Positions 63,399 to 64,000 of a stretch of 64,000 nucleotides of DNA are shown one piece after another. Position 1 is the stretch's first letter. Each line of letters begins with the position of its first letter. Origin of the DNA: Siphonodentalium dalli (Eukaryota; Mollusca; Scaphopoda; Gadilida; Siphonodentaliidae); contig CP136064.1 in the NCBI GenBank assembly GCA_032622095.1, forward strand, positions 114,936,004 to 115,000,003, given 5' to 3'. The translations under genes were made by a program, and so were the position numbers. Below the pieces are notes generated by a model that was not told the origin of the DNA, searched no databases, and saw only the letters and a list, made by a program, of their open reading frames with translations.

Positions 63399-64000
63399 AG
63401 CTCACTTCAGACAAAGTCTCCATTGAGGCTATAGTCATCACTCCCATTCGTCCATCCGTCTGTCAACAATTGTCTTCTTCTCCATAACCATAAGACCAAA
63501 TGGGTTCATATTTGGTGTGGATGTTCCCTAGGTGACTCGCAATCAGATTTGTTCAAATGATGTCACCAGGACAAATAGGTGAGAAGCCGGGCCATCACTC
63601 TTTCCCTCCATAGTAATTCTTAAAACGACTTCTCAAGAACCATCGGGCCTATTTAGCTTATATTTGGTATGGAGGGTCCTTGTTTGACTAGAATTCAGAT
63701 TTGTTCAAATGGCACTGCAGGTCAAATAGGTGCGAAGCAGGGCCTTAACTCTTTCCTTCCACAGTAATTCTTAAAACGCCTTCTTCTCCAGAACTGCAAT
63801 ACAATAATGAATGGGGTCATATTTGGTGTGGATAGTACCCAGGTGACTGCGATTCAGATTTGTTCAAATGGGGTGATCATGTCAAATATAGGCGGAGCCA
63901 GGGACATAACTCTTTCTTGCGATAATAATTCTTAAAACAACTTCTTATCAAGAACTTTGATCGTCAGAGGTCTGGAACTTTGAATTTTGAACTTTTAAAC
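63399..64000 (+). mobile_element. Repeat-cored element, truncated by the window end
   Basis: Starts TTAGCTCACTTCAGACAAAG … GTCCATCCGTCTGTCAACAA, a variant of the TAGCTCAACTT start. At least three units of about 170 bp follow, with TTTGGTGTGGAT, CAGATTTGTTCAAATG and AGTAATTCTTAAAACG. It continues beyond position 64000. Confidence 0.65.

Overview
The window is AT-rich, intron-bearing and crowded with repeats, so it comes from an animal nuclear genome. I infer an invertebrate, most plausibly a bivalve mollusc. The reasons are the metazoan eIF2-alpha and sesquipedalian-type PH proteins, a DIRS-type tyrosine-recombinase retrotransposon, and many elements built from tandem units of about 160 bp (phrases such as GAGTTATGCCCC and CGACTTAGAA), like the repeat-cored elements described in bivalves. 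The species cannot be read from the sequence alone.

Two host genes are clear. (1) An intronless minus-strand gene (10563-11357) encodes a 264-aa sesquipedalian/PHETA-like endosomal adaptor with an N-terminal PH domain and a C-terminal F&H motif. (2) A plus-strand gene with seven coding exons (32498-57134) encodes translation initiation factor eIF2-alpha, 322 aa. All splice phases join without a break, the regulatory Ser51 is present, and the C-terminal tail is acidic. Its third intron is about 13.9 kb and carries most of the large insertions.

Nearly everything else is mobile or repetitive. 1-10 kb: palindromic MITEs, a hairpin repeat family and a TTAA-flanked element with a THAP-domain ORF (Kolobok-like). 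15-17.7 kb: minisatellite and tandem arrays. 17.7-19.2 kb: a hAT-like element whose empty site can be reconstructed. 19.4-21.5 kb: an inverted repeat with arms of about 660 bp. 25-26.7 kb: an element with 9-bp target duplications. 29.2-30.8 kb: a two-layer repeat-cored element. 39.5-40.5 kb: a hAT-like element. 41.2-49.3 kb: a four-layer nest whose innermost insertion is a 6.1-kb DIRS element with inverted terminal repeats, an internal complementary region, a Gag-like ORF, RT/RNase H and a tyrosine recombinase. 50.1-51.0 kb: an unidentified basic minus-strand reading-frame cluster. 54.5-58.9 kb: a tRNA-derived SINE, foldback elements, a palindrome of about 260 bp and two TTAA-flanked MITEs. 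60.1-62.6 kb: an element with terminal inverted repeats of about 305 bp.

The DIRS copy is dead. Its reading frame changes at three poly-G tracts, one of them 41 G long, and at two further points. Similar G/C homopolymers occur elsewhere in the window.

All assignments come from reading the sequence. No database or alignment search was run.
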